This document shows, in pieces, positions 42,609-51,253 of a DNA stretch of 64,000 bases; the first letter of the stretch is position 1, and each line of letters begins with the position of its first letter. Source of the stretch: Tropicibacter alexandrii (GTDB lineage Bacteria; Pseudomonadota; Alphaproteobacteria; Rhodobacterales; Rhodobacteraceae); the NCBI RefSeq assembly GCF_003667315.2, contig NZ_RCTZ02000024.1:1-64000 (forward strand), read 5' to 3'. The translations under genes were made by a program, and so were the position numbers. The notes under the pieces are model-generated. The model was not told the DNA's origin and did no database searches. It saw only the letters and a program-made list of their open reading frames with translations.

Positions 42609-44576
42609 ATGTCGCGCCTCTTTGCCGCCCTGTTGATCCTGTGCACCGCCTGTGCCTCTGCCGTTCAGGCGCAGGAGGCCGGGCAGGCGCTGGCCAAGGC
42701 GATGCAGTCGATGCGGCAGGGCAATTGGGCCGCCGCGCGCATCGAGGCGCGGGTCGACGGGCAGGCGGCGGTGGACGTGATCCTGTGGCATTACCTGCGC
42801 GCAGGGCAGGGCGATGCGGATGAGGTGATGGACTTCATCGCGCGCAACCCCGATTGGCCGGGCATGCCCTATCTGCGCGAGAAATCCGAACCGGCGATGA
42901 GCTCGGCCAGCGCCGAGGAAATCCGCGCCTTTTTCGCCGACACCCTGCCGCAAAGCGGCACCGGCGCGCTGGCGCTGGCGCGCGCACACATGCAGGCGGG
43001 GGACGAGGGCGCGGCGCATGCGGATGTGGTGCTGGCCTGGCGGACGCTGTCGCTGAATTCCGACGAGCGGCGCACGTTCGTGGCCGAATGGGGGGATATC
43101 CTCAAGGACCACCACGTGGCGCGGCTGGATATGGCCCTGTGGAAGGGCTGGTCGCAGAATGCCACGGCGATGCTGCCCTTGGTCAGCGAGGACTGGCAGG
43201 CGCTGGCCGAGGCGCGCATGGCGCTGCGGTCCTCGGCGGCGGGGGTCGATGGGTTGATCGCACGCGTTCCGGATGCGTTGCAGAACCATCCCGGCCTTGC
43301 CTTCGAGCGGTTCCTGTGGCGCGCCCGCAAGGGGCGCAGCGCCGATGCGATCGAGTTGCTGCTGGCCCATTCCGAAAGCGCGCGGACATTGGGAGAGCCT
43401 TGGGCCTGGGCGAATGAACGCGTCGATCTGGCTCGCGAACGGATGCGCGCCGGGGCCCATGCCGAGGCCTACCAGATCGCCGCGAACAACTGGCTGTACG
43501 ATGGCAGCGAATTCGCCGAGCTAGAATGGCTGGCGGGCTATCTCGCGTTGCGCCATCTCGACCGGCCGGAACTGGCGGTCGATCATTTCCAACGCTTCCG
43601 CGAGGCGATCTGGACACCGATTTCCGTGGGCCGCGCGGGCTATTGGCTGGGCCGCGCGCTGGAAGAGGCGGGCCGCAGCGATGAGGCGCAGGACGCCTAT
43701 GCCGAGGGCGCGGCTTATCAGACCTCGTTCTACGGGCTGCTCGCCGCCGAGCGTGCGGGGCTGCCGCCCGACCCGAACCTTGCCGGAACCGAGGATTTCC
43801 CCGATTGGCGGGAGGCACCTTATACGAAATCCAGCGTCTTCAACGCCGCGATCCTGCTGCTGGCCGCGGGCGAGGTGCCCTTGGGCGAACGCTTCCTGAC
43901 ACATCTGGCAGAGGGGCTGGACCGCGAGGGGATGGGTCGTCTTGGCGACATGCTGGCCGAAATGGGGCGACCGCATATCCAAGTCATGCTGGGCAAGCGC
44001 GCCGCGCAATACGGGATCGAGTTGCCGGGGCCCTATTACGCCCTGCCGGCCGAGGTCGTGGCGACCGAATACCCGGTGCCGAAGGAGTTGGTGCTGGCCA
44101 TTGCCCGCCGGGAATCGGAGTTTGACCCGGTGGTGATCTCGGGCGCGGGGGCGCGCGGCTATATGCAGCTGATGCCGGGCACGGCGCGCGATGTCAGCCG
44201 CCAGCTGGGCATCGAGTATGACGCCGACAAATTGCTGTCGGACCCCGCCTATAACGCGCGGCTTGGCTCGACCTATCTGGCGGGCCTGTCCGAGCGGTTC
44301 GACGGCAACGTCGTGATGATGGCGGCGGGCTACAATGCCGGGCCGGGGCGACCGATCCGCTGGATGCGCGAGATGGGTGATCCGCGCGCGGGCGAGATCG
44401 ACGTGATCGACTGGATCGAGATGATCCCCTTTGACGAGACCCGCAATTACGTGATGCGCGTGGCCGAAAGCCTGCCTGTCTATCGCGCGCGGCTGGGGCT
44501 GGACCCGCACCCGGTGCCCTTCTCCGAGGAACTGATCGGCTCGACCTTGCCCGCGCGCACGGTGGAGACGGAGTAG
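42609..44576 (+). CDS. Soluble lytic murein transglycosylase (Slt family)
   Basis: 655 residues. Signal peptide (LLILCTACASAVQA), a long alpha-superhelical region (~25-470), and a C-terminal lysozyme-like domain. LAIARRESEFDPVVISGAGARGYMQLMPGTA holds the catalytic Glu (RESEFD), followed by YLAGLSERFDGNVVMMAAGYNAGPGRPIRWM. It cleaves the MurNAc-GlcNAc bond with formation of 1,6-anhydro ends in the periplasm, for wall turnover. Typical domain order and length of Slt70. Confidence 0.95.
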   Translation: MSRLFAALLILCTACASAVQAQEAGQALAKAMQSMRQGNWAAARIEARVDGQAAVDVILWHYLRAGQGDADEVMDFIARNPDWPGMPYLREKSEPAMSSASAEEIRAFFADTLPQSGTGALALARAHMQAGDEGAAHADVVLAWRTLSLNSDERRTFVAEWGDILKDHHVARLDMALWKGWSQNATAMLPLVSEDWQALAEARMALRSSAAGVDGLIARVPDALQNHPGLAFERFLWRARKGRSADAIELLLAHSESARTLGEPWAWANERVDLARERMRAGAHAEAYQIAANNWLYDGSEFAELEWLAGYLALRHLDRPELAVDHFQRFREAIWTPISVGRAGYWLGRALEEAGRSDEAQDAYAEGAAYQTSFYGLLAAERAGLPPDPNLAGTEDFPDWREAPYTKSSVFNAAILLLAAGEVPLGERFLTHLAEGLDREGMGRLGDMLAEMGRPHIQVMLGKRAAQYGIELPGPYYALPAEVVATEYPVPKELVLAIARRESEFDPVVISGAGARGYMQLMPGTARDVSRQLGIEYDADKLLSDPAYNARLGSTYLAGLSERFDGNVVMMAAGYNAGPGRPIRWMREMGDPRAGEIDVIDWIEMIPFDETRNYVMRVAESLPVYRARLGLDPHPVPFSEELIGSTLPARTVETE

Positions 44577-44630
44577 GGGGCTCTGCCCCCGGCCTGCGGC
44601 CTCCCCCGGGGTATTTTGGGCAAGAAGAAG
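44576..44630 (+). repeat. Composite hairpin / GGTATTTT...AAGAAGAAG repeat (copy 2)
   Basis: GGGGGC-TCT-GCCCCC, then GGCC-TGC-GGCC, then CCCCCGGGGTATTTTGGG and CAAGAAGAAG. It starts at the stop of the transglycosylase gene and ends 8 bases before the end of the convergent EamA gene, so it may act as terminator in both directions. Confidence 0.75.
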
Positions 44631-44637
44631 ACTTGGG

Positions 44638-45504
44638 TCAGGCTTTGATCCGGGCGCGCCAGAGGGTGAACAGTCCAGCCGCGACGATCAGTGCGGCGCC
44701 GATGGCCACATTGGTGCGGATGGTTTCGTTGAAGACCACGATGCCGAGGGCGCTGGCGAAGACCAGTTGCAGATAGGCGAAGGGCTGGACGGCGCTGGCC
44801 TCGGCGACTTCGTAGCATTTGATCAAGGTGTAGTGACCGAGCGCGCCGGTCAGGCACAGAAGCCCCATCCAGCCCCAATCTGCCATGGTCATGGCTTCCC
44901 AGAACCAGACGCCGATGGCCGTGGCGACGACCGCGCCCGCAACGCCGGTATAGAAGAAGGAGGTGGCCGCTGAGTCCGCGCGGGCGACATAGCGGGTCAG
45001 CAAGCCGTAAAGCGCGAACATCAGCGCGGCGCAGAGCGGGATCACGGCATAGGGGGAGAAGACCCCGCCCGAGGGTTGCAGGATGATGATCACGCCGACA
45101 AAGCCCACCCCGATTGCCGCCCAGCGGCGCCAGCCCACATGCTCGCCCAGAACAGGACCCGACAGGGCCGCGATCAGCAGCGGGTAGGCGGCAAAGACCG
45201 CGTGGCTTTCGACCAGTCCCAGAAAGACGAAGCCCAGCACCATCACGTTGATCTCGACCACCAGCAGCGCGCCGCGAAAGGCTTGCAGCCATGGAAAGGC
45301 GCTGCGGGCGGCGGCGCGCAGGCCCCCCGCCTTGCGGCTGGCCACGGCCATGACGAAGGCGGCAAAGAACCAGTAGCGCACCATCACCACCATCATCGTG
45401 TTGTATTCGCTGGCCAGATGGCGCGACAGCCCGTCCTGCATGGCAAAGACGAAGGTGGTGAAGACCATCAGCCAGATGCCGAGGCGGGTGTTCTGCTGGG
45501 CCAT
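44638..45504 (-). CDS. EamA-family (DMT) transporter
   Basis: 288 residues, about ten hydrophobic helices in two EamA halves. The N-terminus LGIWLMVFTTFVFAMQDGLSRHLA and RYWFFAAFVMAV match group members annotated as S-adenosylmethionine or riboflavin transporters, but the substrate cannot be told. Its stop region faces the composite repeat. The start is 1 base from the mnmD stop, so it is probably the second gene of an mnmD operon. Confidence 0.9.
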   Translation of the reverse strand: MAQQNTRLGIWLMVFTTFVFAMQDGLSRHLASEYNTMMVVMVRYWFFAAFVMAVASRKAGGLRAAARSAFPWLQAFRGALLVVEINVMVLGFVFLGLVESHAVFAAYPLLIAALSGPVLGEHVGWRRWAAIGVGFVGVIIILQPSGGVFSPYAVIPLCAALMFALYGLLTRYVARADSAATSFFYTGVAGAVVATAIGVWFWEAMTMADWGWMGLLCLTGALGHYTLIKCYEVAEASAVQPFAYLQLVFASALGIVVFNETIRTNVAIGAALIVAAGLFTLWRARIKA

Positions 45505-45505
45505 A

Positions 45506-46162
45506 TCAGGCTTTCCTTGCGGTGGTCATGTGGCGCTTGCGGCCATAGCCGGGGATGCGGTTCACGGTGAAGCCGGCCTCGGCCAGCGCGCGCCGGACAT
45601 GGCCTGCGGCGGTGTAGGTGGCAGCGGTGCCGCCGGGGACTGTGTGGCTGGCGACCTCGGCCATCAGCTGGGGCGCCCAGAGTTCGGGATTCCGGGCGGG
45701 GGCGAATCCGTCGAGGAACCAGGCATCGGCCTGTCCCTGCCATGTGGACAGGGTTTCGCGGGCGTCGCCGGTGATCAGGGTAAAGTCCAGGTCGGGCAGG
45801 GTGATCTGCGTGGCGCCCCAATGCGGGGCCAGCTCCTGCGCGAGCGGCGCGATCTCGGGGAAGGCGGCTTGGGCGCGGATCATCTCGGGGGCGGTCAGCG
45901 GGTAGGCCTCGAAGCTGGTGAACCGCAGGGTGCCGGTCTGGCCGCTTTCGCGCCACAGCCTGAGGCAGGCAAGCAGGTTGAGCCCGGTGCCAAAGCCCAG
46001 CTCGGCCACGTGGAACCCGTCATGGAAGCGCGCGGGCAGGTCGTTGCCGGTCAGAAAGACATGGGCGGTCTCGGCCAGCCCATTGTCGAGCGAGTAATAC
46101 GGGTCGTCGAAGCGGGTCGAGACGGGGATGTCTCCGCGCCAGTCGAGCGCGTCGGTGGTCAT
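45506..46162 (-). CDS. mnmD: tRNA (5-methylaminomethyl-2-thiouridine)(34) methyltransferase MnmD
   Basis: 218 residues. Stand-alone version of the N-terminal methyltransferase half of E. coli MnmC, completing the wobble-uridine modification of some tRNAs. PVSTRFDDPYYSLDNGLAETAHVFLTGNDLP, the SAM motif VAELGFGTGLNLLACL, and DAWFLDGFAPARNPELW are characteristic. ATG 46162. The FAD oxidoreductase that would supply its substrate is encoded divergently, across a 104-base gap with phased repeats. Confidence 0.93.
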   Translation of the reverse strand: MTTDALDWRGDIPVSTRFDDPYYSLDNGLAETAHVFLTGNDLPARFHDGFHVAELGFGTGLNLLACLRLWRESGQTGTLRFTSFEAYPLTAPEMIRAQAAFPEIAPLAQELAPHWGATQITLPDLDFTLITGDARETLSTWQGQADAWFLDGFAPARNPELWAPQLMAEVASHTVPGGTAATYTAAGHVRRALAEAGFTVNRIPGYGRKRHMTTARKA

Positions 46163-46192
46163 GGGCTGGCCCTTTGTGCTGCGCCTGCGATA

Positions 46193-46231
46193 TGCATGGG
46201 TTGTGCATGGCATGTGCATGCTGTGTGCATG
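46193..46231. promoter_or_regulatory. Four TGCATG sites at an exact 11-bp period
   Basis: TGCATG begins at 46193, 46204, 46215 and 46226, each of the last three preceded by TG. The array lies in the divergent promoter region between mnmD and the FAD oxidoreductase gene. One-helical-turn phasing suggests cooperative binding of a protein on one face of the DNA. Confidence 0.6.
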
Positions 46232-46266
46232 CAAATTTGCGGCAGCTTTGCAGGCAGGAGAGGCGA

Positions 46267-47316
46267 ATGACAAGGGTCGACGTGACGGTGCGCGGGGCAG
46301 GGGCGTTCGGCCTGTCGGTGGCCTGGGCCTGCCTGTTGCGCGGGGCGAAGGTGCGCGTCGTCGACCCATTTGGGCCGGGGGCCGGGTCGTCGGGTGGGGT
46401 GGTCGGCGCGTTGGCGCCGCATGTGCCCGAAAACTGGAACGACAAGAAGGCGTTTCAACTGGACAGCCTGTTGATGGCCGAGGCGTTTTGGGCCGGGGTC
46501 GAGGCGGCGGGCGGAGTCTCGACCGGCTACGGGCGAACCGGGCGGTTGCAGCCGGTGGCGGATGCGCGCGCGCTGGATCTCGCGCGTGGGCGGGCGTCGA
46601 CGGCGGCAGAGCTTTGGCGCGGAGAGGCCGTGTGGGAGGTCATGCCTGCCGATTCGTTTGGTGGTTTCAAACCCGTGTCGCCCACGGGCTGGCTGATCCG
46701 CGATACGCTGAGCGCCCGTATGCATCCGCGCCGGGCCTGCGCGGCGCTGGTGGCGGCGGTCACGGCGCGGGGCGGTGAGGTCGTCGCAGAGGCGCCCGAT
46801 CAGGGTGCCGTGGTCTGGGCCACGGGCTGGCAAGGCCTGCGCGATTTGTCGGAGCGGCTGGGGCGGCCTGTCGGGGATGGGGTCAAGGGGCAGGCGGCCT
46901 TGCTACGCTGCGAGGCGCGCGACGCCCCGCAACTGTTCGTCGACGGGTTGCACATCGTGCCGCATGCGGATGGCACGGTGGCGATCGGGTCGACCTCGGA
47001 GCGGGAATTCGACGCGCCGGACCGTGTCGATGCGCAGGTCGAAGACCTGATCGCGCGGGCGCGCAAGGCCCTGCCCTTGCTGGAAAATGCGGAGGTCTTG
47101 GAGAGGTGGGCCGGGGTGCGGCCAAGGGCGCGGAGCCGCGCGCCCTTGCTGGATCGGTGGCCCGACAGGCCCGGGCACTACATCGCGAATGGCGGGTTCA
47201 AGATCGGCTTTGGCATGGCGCCCAAGGTGGCCGAGGTGATGGCCGATCTGGTGTTGGCGGGGCGCGATGATGCCATTCCGGAGGGTTTCCGCTTTGCGGC
47301 GCTCGGCAAAAAGTAG
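46267..47316 (+). CDS. FAD-dependent oxidoreductase, MnmC C-terminal-domain-like
   Basis: 349 residues, DadA/ThiO-like fold with a GxGxxG-type start (VRGAGAFGLSVAWACL), SSGGVVGALAPHVPENW, and a C-terminal GHYIANGGFKIGFGMAPKVAEVMADL. In E. coli MnmC a domain of this kind removes the carboxymethyl group from cmnm5U34 before MnmD methylates it. Location back-to-back with mnmD supports the same role, but the sequence alone would also fit a general amine oxidoreductase. ATG 46267 has AGGAGAGG upstream. Its TAG stop lies inside palindrome copy 4. Confidence 0.8.
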   Translation: MTRVDVTVRGAGAFGLSVAWACLLRGAKVRVVDPFGPGAGSSGGVVGALAPHVPENWNDKKAFQLDSLLMAEAFWAGVEAAGGVSTGYGRTGRLQPVADARALDLARGRASTAAELWRGEAVWEVMPADSFGGFKPVSPTGWLIRDTLSARMHPRRACAALVAAVTARGGEVVAEAPDQGAVVWATGWQGLRDLSERLGRPVGDGVKGQAALLRCEARDAPQLFVDGLHIVPHADGTVAIGSTSEREFDAPDRVDAQVEDLIARARKALPLLENAEVLERWAGVRPRARSRAPLLDRWPDRPGHYIANGGFKIGFGMAPKVAEVMADLVLAGRDDAIPEGFRFAALGKK

Positions 47317-47338
47317 GATGGGTGATCACCCATCCTAC
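47313..47338. repeat. 26-bp perfect palindrome, copy 4 (supplies a stop codon)
   Basis: Same 13-base half GTAGGATGGGTGA and complement. The TAG at 47314-47316 is the stop of the upstream oxidoreductase, preceded by AAAAA. On the minus strand the tail reads TTTTT, facing the convergent MaoC gene that ends 10 bases away. Confidence 0.9.
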
Positions 47339-47348
47339 CCCAGATAAC

Positions 47349-47792
47349 TCAGTCGAATTTGCGCGACGGTGCCAGCACCTTGGCCTCGCCGATCAGCACT
47401 TTTTTCCCGTCAACCTTGCACACGCAATCCAGTGTGACGCGGCGCTTGGCGATGTCGATATCGGTCACCGTGACCTCTGTATGCACCGTGTCGCCGGGCC
47501 GCACAGGACCGAGGAATTTCAACGTCTGGCCCAGATAGACGGTGCCGTGCCCCGGCAGTTGTTCGCCGATCACCGCCGAAACCAGCCCCGCCGTCAGCAT
47601 GCCATGGGCGATCCGGCCCTCGAAGATCGTGTCATTGGCGTAGTCATCGTCCAGATGCACCGGGTTCCGGTCGGTGGACACTTGCGCGAACATCTCGATA
47701 TCGGCGTCGGTCACCACCTTGCGGAGGTAGCGCGACATGCCCATCTCGATATCCTCGATGCAGATCGTTCCACGGGGCAGATTGTCCAACAT
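47349..47792 (-). CDS. MaoC-family (R)-specific enoyl-CoA hydratase-like protein
   Basis: 147 residues from ATG 47792 (the frame extends upstream). Hotdog fold with the hydratase-2 motif: DIEMFAQVSTDRNPVHLDDDYANDTIFEGRIAHGMLTAGLVSAVIG, containing the catalytic D-x-x-x-x-H pair. LGQTLKFLGPVRPGDTVHTEVTVT is also typical. Probably hydrates enoyl-CoA in fatty-acid or polyhydroxyalkanoate metabolism. GAGGACAAG lies directly upstream of the ATG. Confidence 0.9.
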   Translation of the reverse strand: MLDNLPRGTICIEDIEMGMSRYLRKVVTDADIEMFAQVSTDRNPVHLDDDYANDTIFEGRIAHGMLTAGLVSAVIGEQLPGHGTVYLGQTLKFLGPVRPGDTVHTEVTVTDIDIAKRRVTLDCVCKVDGKKVLIGEAKVLAPSRKFD

Positions 47793-47927
47793 CTTGTCCT
47801 CCAACTCGGCGGTGCGGTAATAAAAGCGCGACCCAAGCGCGCGTGTTGAAATTTTATTACTTTGCGGACGCAGCAAAAATCAAGCAAAATTTCCCGGACG
47901 GCTGCCGTCAATTGGTCGCAGAACGCA

Positions 47928-47954
47928 AAACGCCCCGCCGGGGGCGGGGCGTTT
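47928..47954 (-). terminator. Terminator after the HAD gene
   Basis: AAACGCCCCGCC pairs with GGCGGGGCGTTT around a GGG loop; with A and T runs on both sides it can act in either direction. It follows the HAD stop (47976) on the minus strand and precedes the MaoC gene. Confidence 0.75.
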
Positions 47955-47975
47955 GATGTGAAGACGGCCAATGGC

Positions 47976-48848
47976 TTAGCGCAAATATCCGATCGAGAAT
48001 TGCGGCGAGACCTGCGCGCTTTCCAGGTAGCCCTCCAGCGCGTCGGGGTCGGGATTTTGCCGGGTGGCGGTTTCCTCGCGGGCCAGACCGCCGGTGATGA
48101 AGAGGGAATCGATGTCCTCGCCCATCGCGCCTTGGATATCCGTGTGCGGGCCGTCGCCGATGGCCAGAATGCCCGCATCGGGCACGCCCTTGCGGTGTTC
48201 GGCCAGACGGCGCCGCGCCAGATCGTAGATCGCCGGATGCGGCTTGCCGAAATACAGCGCCTCGCCGCCCATCTCCTCATAGAGTTTCGCCAGCGAACCG
48301 GCGCAGTATTCGCGGCGCTCGCCGCGATCGACCACCAGATCGGGATTGGCGCAGAGCAGCTTCAGCCCCTTCTGCTTGGCATAGAGGAATTCGGGCCGGT
48401 TTACGTCGGGGTCCGCATGCGGATCGAAAGGACCGCAGCAGACGATTCCCTCGGCCTCGTCCAATTCCACGCGCTGCACGTCGACCGGGTTTTCGATCAG
48501 CTTCATCGGCTCGAAGAAGCTCAGGTCGAAATCCAGCCCCATGAACCAGACCTTTTGACCGACCGCGCCCTGAAACATCGCGGCGCGGGCACTGTCGCCG
48601 GAGGTGGCGATGTCGTCATAGGCGTCCTCGGGCACCTCGAAGCGCACCAGCTGCTTGGCGACCTCGTGGCGCGAGCGGGGCGCGTTGGTCAGAAGGATCA
48701 CGCAACCACCCTTGGCGCGGTAGGCCTGCAGGGCCGCGACCGCCTCGGCGTAGGCCTTCACGCCGTTATGGACACAGCCCCAAAGGTCGACGAACAAAGC
48801 GTCGTAGCGGTCTGAAATCTCGGAAAGCGAAGAAATGATCTGGGTCAT
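47976..48848 (-). CDS. TIGR01459-type HAD-IIA family hydrolase
   Basis: 290 residues. The HAD nucleophile motif is seen as ALFVDLWGCVHNG (DxW replaces the usual DxD), motif II VILLTNAPRS, and the late motifs GKPHPAIYDLA and LAIGDGPHTDIQGAMGEDIDSL. The NagD-like HAD-IIA cap lies between. Substitution of the second Asp by Trp is a property of this subfamily, whose substrate is unknown. ATG 48848 is preferred over 48887. Confidence 0.9.
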   Translation of the reverse strand: MTQIISSLSEISDRYDALFVDLWGCVHNGVKAYAEAVAALQAYRAKGGCVILLTNAPRSRHEVAKQLVRFEVPEDAYDDIATSGDSARAAMFQGAVGQKVWFMGLDFDLSFFEPMKLIENPVDVQRVELDEAEGIVCCGPFDPHADPDVNRPEFLYAKQKGLKLLCANPDLVVDRGERREYCAGSLAKLYEEMGGEALYFGKPHPAIYDLARRRLAEHRKGVPDAGILAIGDGPHTDIQGAMGEDIDSLFITGGLAREETATRQNPDPDALEGYLESAQVSPQFSIGYLR

Positions 48849-48908
48849 GGGCCTGCTCGCACTAAAAGGGTCGGGACCTTGTTTCATATAGCGCGGCGAA
48901 GGAAAAGC

Positions 48909-49232
48909 TCAGCCCTGCTGGCGTTCGATCCAGTTGCGCATTTCCTCGGCCTCGGAGCGCGCCTCGCGCAACCCGTCCATGGCGGCGCGCAGTTCGGCTT
49001 CGGTCTGGGCCAGCTGGTTGGTCAGTTCGGCCTCGCGCTGTTGCAGGTAGGTGATGGCCTGATCGCGGGTTTCCTCGGCCTCGTGCAGCTCTTGGCTCAT
49101 GCGTTCGAGCTGATCCATATCGGCTTGGCTGACCTTCTTGAAGCGGTGGATGACCCAATGGGCAAACCAGCCCAAGGCAAAGGCCACGAACAAGATGATC
49201 GCCGTGACGATGATGAATTCGGATCTGTTCAT
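48909..49232 (-). CDS. Membrane-anchored coiled-coil protein (107 residues)
   Basis: One N-terminal transmembrane helix (FIIVTAIILFVAFALGWFAHWVI) is followed by a basic stretch and a long heptad-like coiled coil (residues ~35-105, rich in E, Q, L and A). No family recognised. The gene is the last one before the HAD gene and follows the OmpA-like gene on the same strand with a 35-base gap. Orientation (cytosolic or periplasmic coil) is uncertain; positive residues after the helix favour the cytosol. Confidence 0.75.
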   Translation of the reverse strand: MNRSEFIIVTAIILFVAFALGWFAHWVIHRFKKVSQADMDQLERMSQELHEAEETRDQAITYLQQREAELTNQLAQTEAELRAAMDGLREARSEAEEMRNWIERQQG

Positions 49233-49267
49233 CCGCTGTCCCTTTGTGCCGGGCGTTGGCCGCCCTG

Positions 49268-51193
49268 TCAGTTTCCGTCAGGGGCTGCCTCGGCCCCGTC
49301 ATTGTTGTCTGCCGCGTCTTCCGCGGTTTCCGCCGGAGCGTCTTCGGCGGGCGTCTCCGCCTGCGGGTCTTCGGCGGCGGGGTCTTCGACCTTGAGCAGC
49401 TTGAACTCGATGCGGCGGTTGGCCTCGCGGCCTTCCTCTGTGCCATTATCGGCAATCGGCCGGGTTTCGCCATAGCCTTTGACCGAATAATCCCGCGTCG
49501 GCACGCGGCGTGTGCGCAGCGCGTCCAGAACCGCCTGCGCGCGTTCGCGGCTGAGTTCCTCGTTCATGACCTCGCGGCCTTGGCTGTCGGTGTGGCCGCC
49601 GACCTCGATCGGGATGTCGCCGCAGGTCTTCAGCAACTCGGCCAGTTCGTCCATGATGTCCTTGGCCGAGGCGTCTAGCGTGGCCGAGCCCGGTTCAAAG
49701 GTGATCTTGCGCGCGCCGATGACCTCGGTGATGCGGGCTTCGCATTCCTCGGGCGTGGGGATGCCCAAGGTCGGGTCCAGCCGCTCCTCGTAATCGACGC
49801 GGATGTCATAGCTCGCGCCTTCGCCCAGCTTGGACGTCAACAGCGCGGCAATCTGAGTCGAGGCCTCGGCATTGCCGGTGCGCCCGGTGACGGTGATGCT
49901 GTCGGGTAGGACGGTGACCGAGCCATTGACCAGCCCAGACAGGACTTCGAGCGCGGCCAGGGTGCGCACCGGCCAGTCCTGCGGCAGGCCTTCGGCGACG
50001 CGGGCGGCGGTATAGACCGCCTCGGACCCGAACCGCGCCTTGGCAAAGCTGTCCACGGTCTGGCGTGCAATGTCGGACGAAAGACGCCCGCGCAGTTGCA
50101 CCTGTCCTTCGGGGGACAGGGTGGCGACGAATTCCGGCGGGCCTTGGTCCGCCTGATCGGGGGTCTTGGGCAGGCTGGCTTCCAGCGCGAAGACGCCGGG
50201 CAGCCCGGCCTCCATCTCGCCCACGACCCGGTCGAACAGGGCCTGCTCGGTGCCCTCCGGGCCGATCAGGACGATATCGGCATTGGTAAAGGTGACCGAG
50301 CCACCGCCCAGTTCCGCCAGCTTGCCGATGGCCAGCGCCGCAGCATCGGCCCAGCGGCGCGACGGCGTGCCCAGACCCAGCGTGCAGGCCGCCCGTTCGG
50401 TCATGCCCGCCTTGGTGGCGGCGGCGACGATACGGTCGCGGCCCTCTTCGCTTTCGGCAGAGCAGGCATCGAACCGCGCGCCCTCGTCGTCGATGACGAA
50501 GCGCAGGGTGAAGGGCGAGATCACCGGGCGCGGCGCCGAGATGTCCAGTTGCAGCGCCAGATCCTCTGGCTTGCGGCGGTTCAGCGCAGTTTCGAGCCGC
50601 ACGCGGACCTGTTCGCTTTCGGTCATGGCCTTGATCGCCACGTGTTCGGCATCGACCGAGATCTTTGAGCGAGGCAGGTCCTTGAGCGCGCGGATCGCAT
50701 AAAGCAGCGCGTCGTCCCAGCCATTTGGCGTCGGGAAATCGGCGCTTTCGAGCAGGTCGCTGACTTCGCCTTCGCCGGCGATTTCGCGGAACTGTTCGAC
50801 CAGTGCGGCGCGGTCGGTTTCGACCGGAACCAGCCCGATCACGGATATCCCGGCGTCGTTGCGCAGGATTTCGATGGAGAAATGCGGGGCTTTCAGCTCC
50901 TCGGGTTCCTCGACCAGCATCTGGTCGATCACTCGGGCGGCATCCACCACGCGACCGGCAGTGGACAGCGCCTGAAAGCGCGCGGCCTCGTCGGGGGCGG
51001 TGCCGATCAGAAAGACCTGAAGGCCATTTGTGTCGACCTCGGCCCAGGTCAGCCCCTCGGCATCCAGTTCGTTCAGCACGTCGGATTTCGACGCGCTCTC
51101 GATCACACCGACGCTGAGGGTCGCCGCCAGAAGGCTGACAGCCCCGGCGCCCGCAAAGATCGCTGTGGTGGTGAAAATCGAGGAAAGCCGCAT
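49268..51193 (-). CDS. Large OmpA-family peptidoglycan-associated protein
   Basis: 641 residues. An uncleaved or signal N-terminal helix (FAGAGAVSLLAATLSVGVI) precedes a long region with BON-like periplasmic repeats (LEGxTW, IEILRNDAGISVIGLVP, VTFTNADIVLIGPEG, and NGSVTVLPDSITVTGRTGNAEAS-type strands). A C-terminal OmpA domain (~515-600) has ITFEPGSATLD, EVGGHTDSQGREVMNEELSRERAQAVLDAL and GYGETRPIADNGTEEGREANRRIEF. An acidic Ala/Glu/Asp tail ends the protein. The OmpA domain should hold it to the wall; the role is unknown. Confidence 0.88.
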   Translation of the reverse strand: MRLSSIFTTTAIFAGAGAVSLLAATLSVGVIESASKSDVLNELDAEGLTWAEVDTNGLQVFLIGTAPDEAARFQALSTAGRVVDAARVIDQMLVEEPEELKAPHFSIEILRNDAGISVIGLVPVETDRAALVEQFREIAGEGEVSDLLESADFPTPNGWDDALLYAIRALKDLPRSKISVDAEHVAIKAMTESEQVRVRLETALNRRKPEDLALQLDISAPRPVISPFTLRFVIDDEGARFDACSAESEEGRDRIVAAATKAGMTERAACTLGLGTPSRRWADAAALAIGKLAELGGGSVTFTNADIVLIGPEGTEQALFDRVVGEMEAGLPGVFALEASLPKTPDQADQGPPEFVATLSPEGQVQLRGRLSSDIARQTVDSFAKARFGSEAVYTAARVAEGLPQDWPVRTLAALEVLSGLVNGSVTVLPDSITVTGRTGNAEASTQIAALLTSKLGEGASYDIRVDYEERLDPTLGIPTPEECEARITEVIGARKITFEPGSATLDASAKDIMDELAELLKTCGDIPIEVGGHTDSQGREVMNEELSRERAQAVLDALRTRRVPTRDYSVKGYGETRPIADNGTEEGREANRRIEFKLLKVEDPAAEDPQAETPAEDAPAETAEDAADNNDGAEAAPDGN

Positions 51194-51253
51194 GGACGCC
51201 TGTCACATTGTTTTCGGTCAAGCCCTGATAAGACTTAGCGAAAGGTTAGGCAA

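Noticed and set aside
46193-46231. Short repeats considered as CRISPR or replication iterons
   Set aside because: Period of 11 bp, no spacers, no cas or rep genes nearby.
46174-46266. Cys/His-rich N-terminal extension of the FAD oxidoreductase
   Set aside because: It is the translated TGCATG array; ATG 46267 has a good ribosome-binding site and matches the family.
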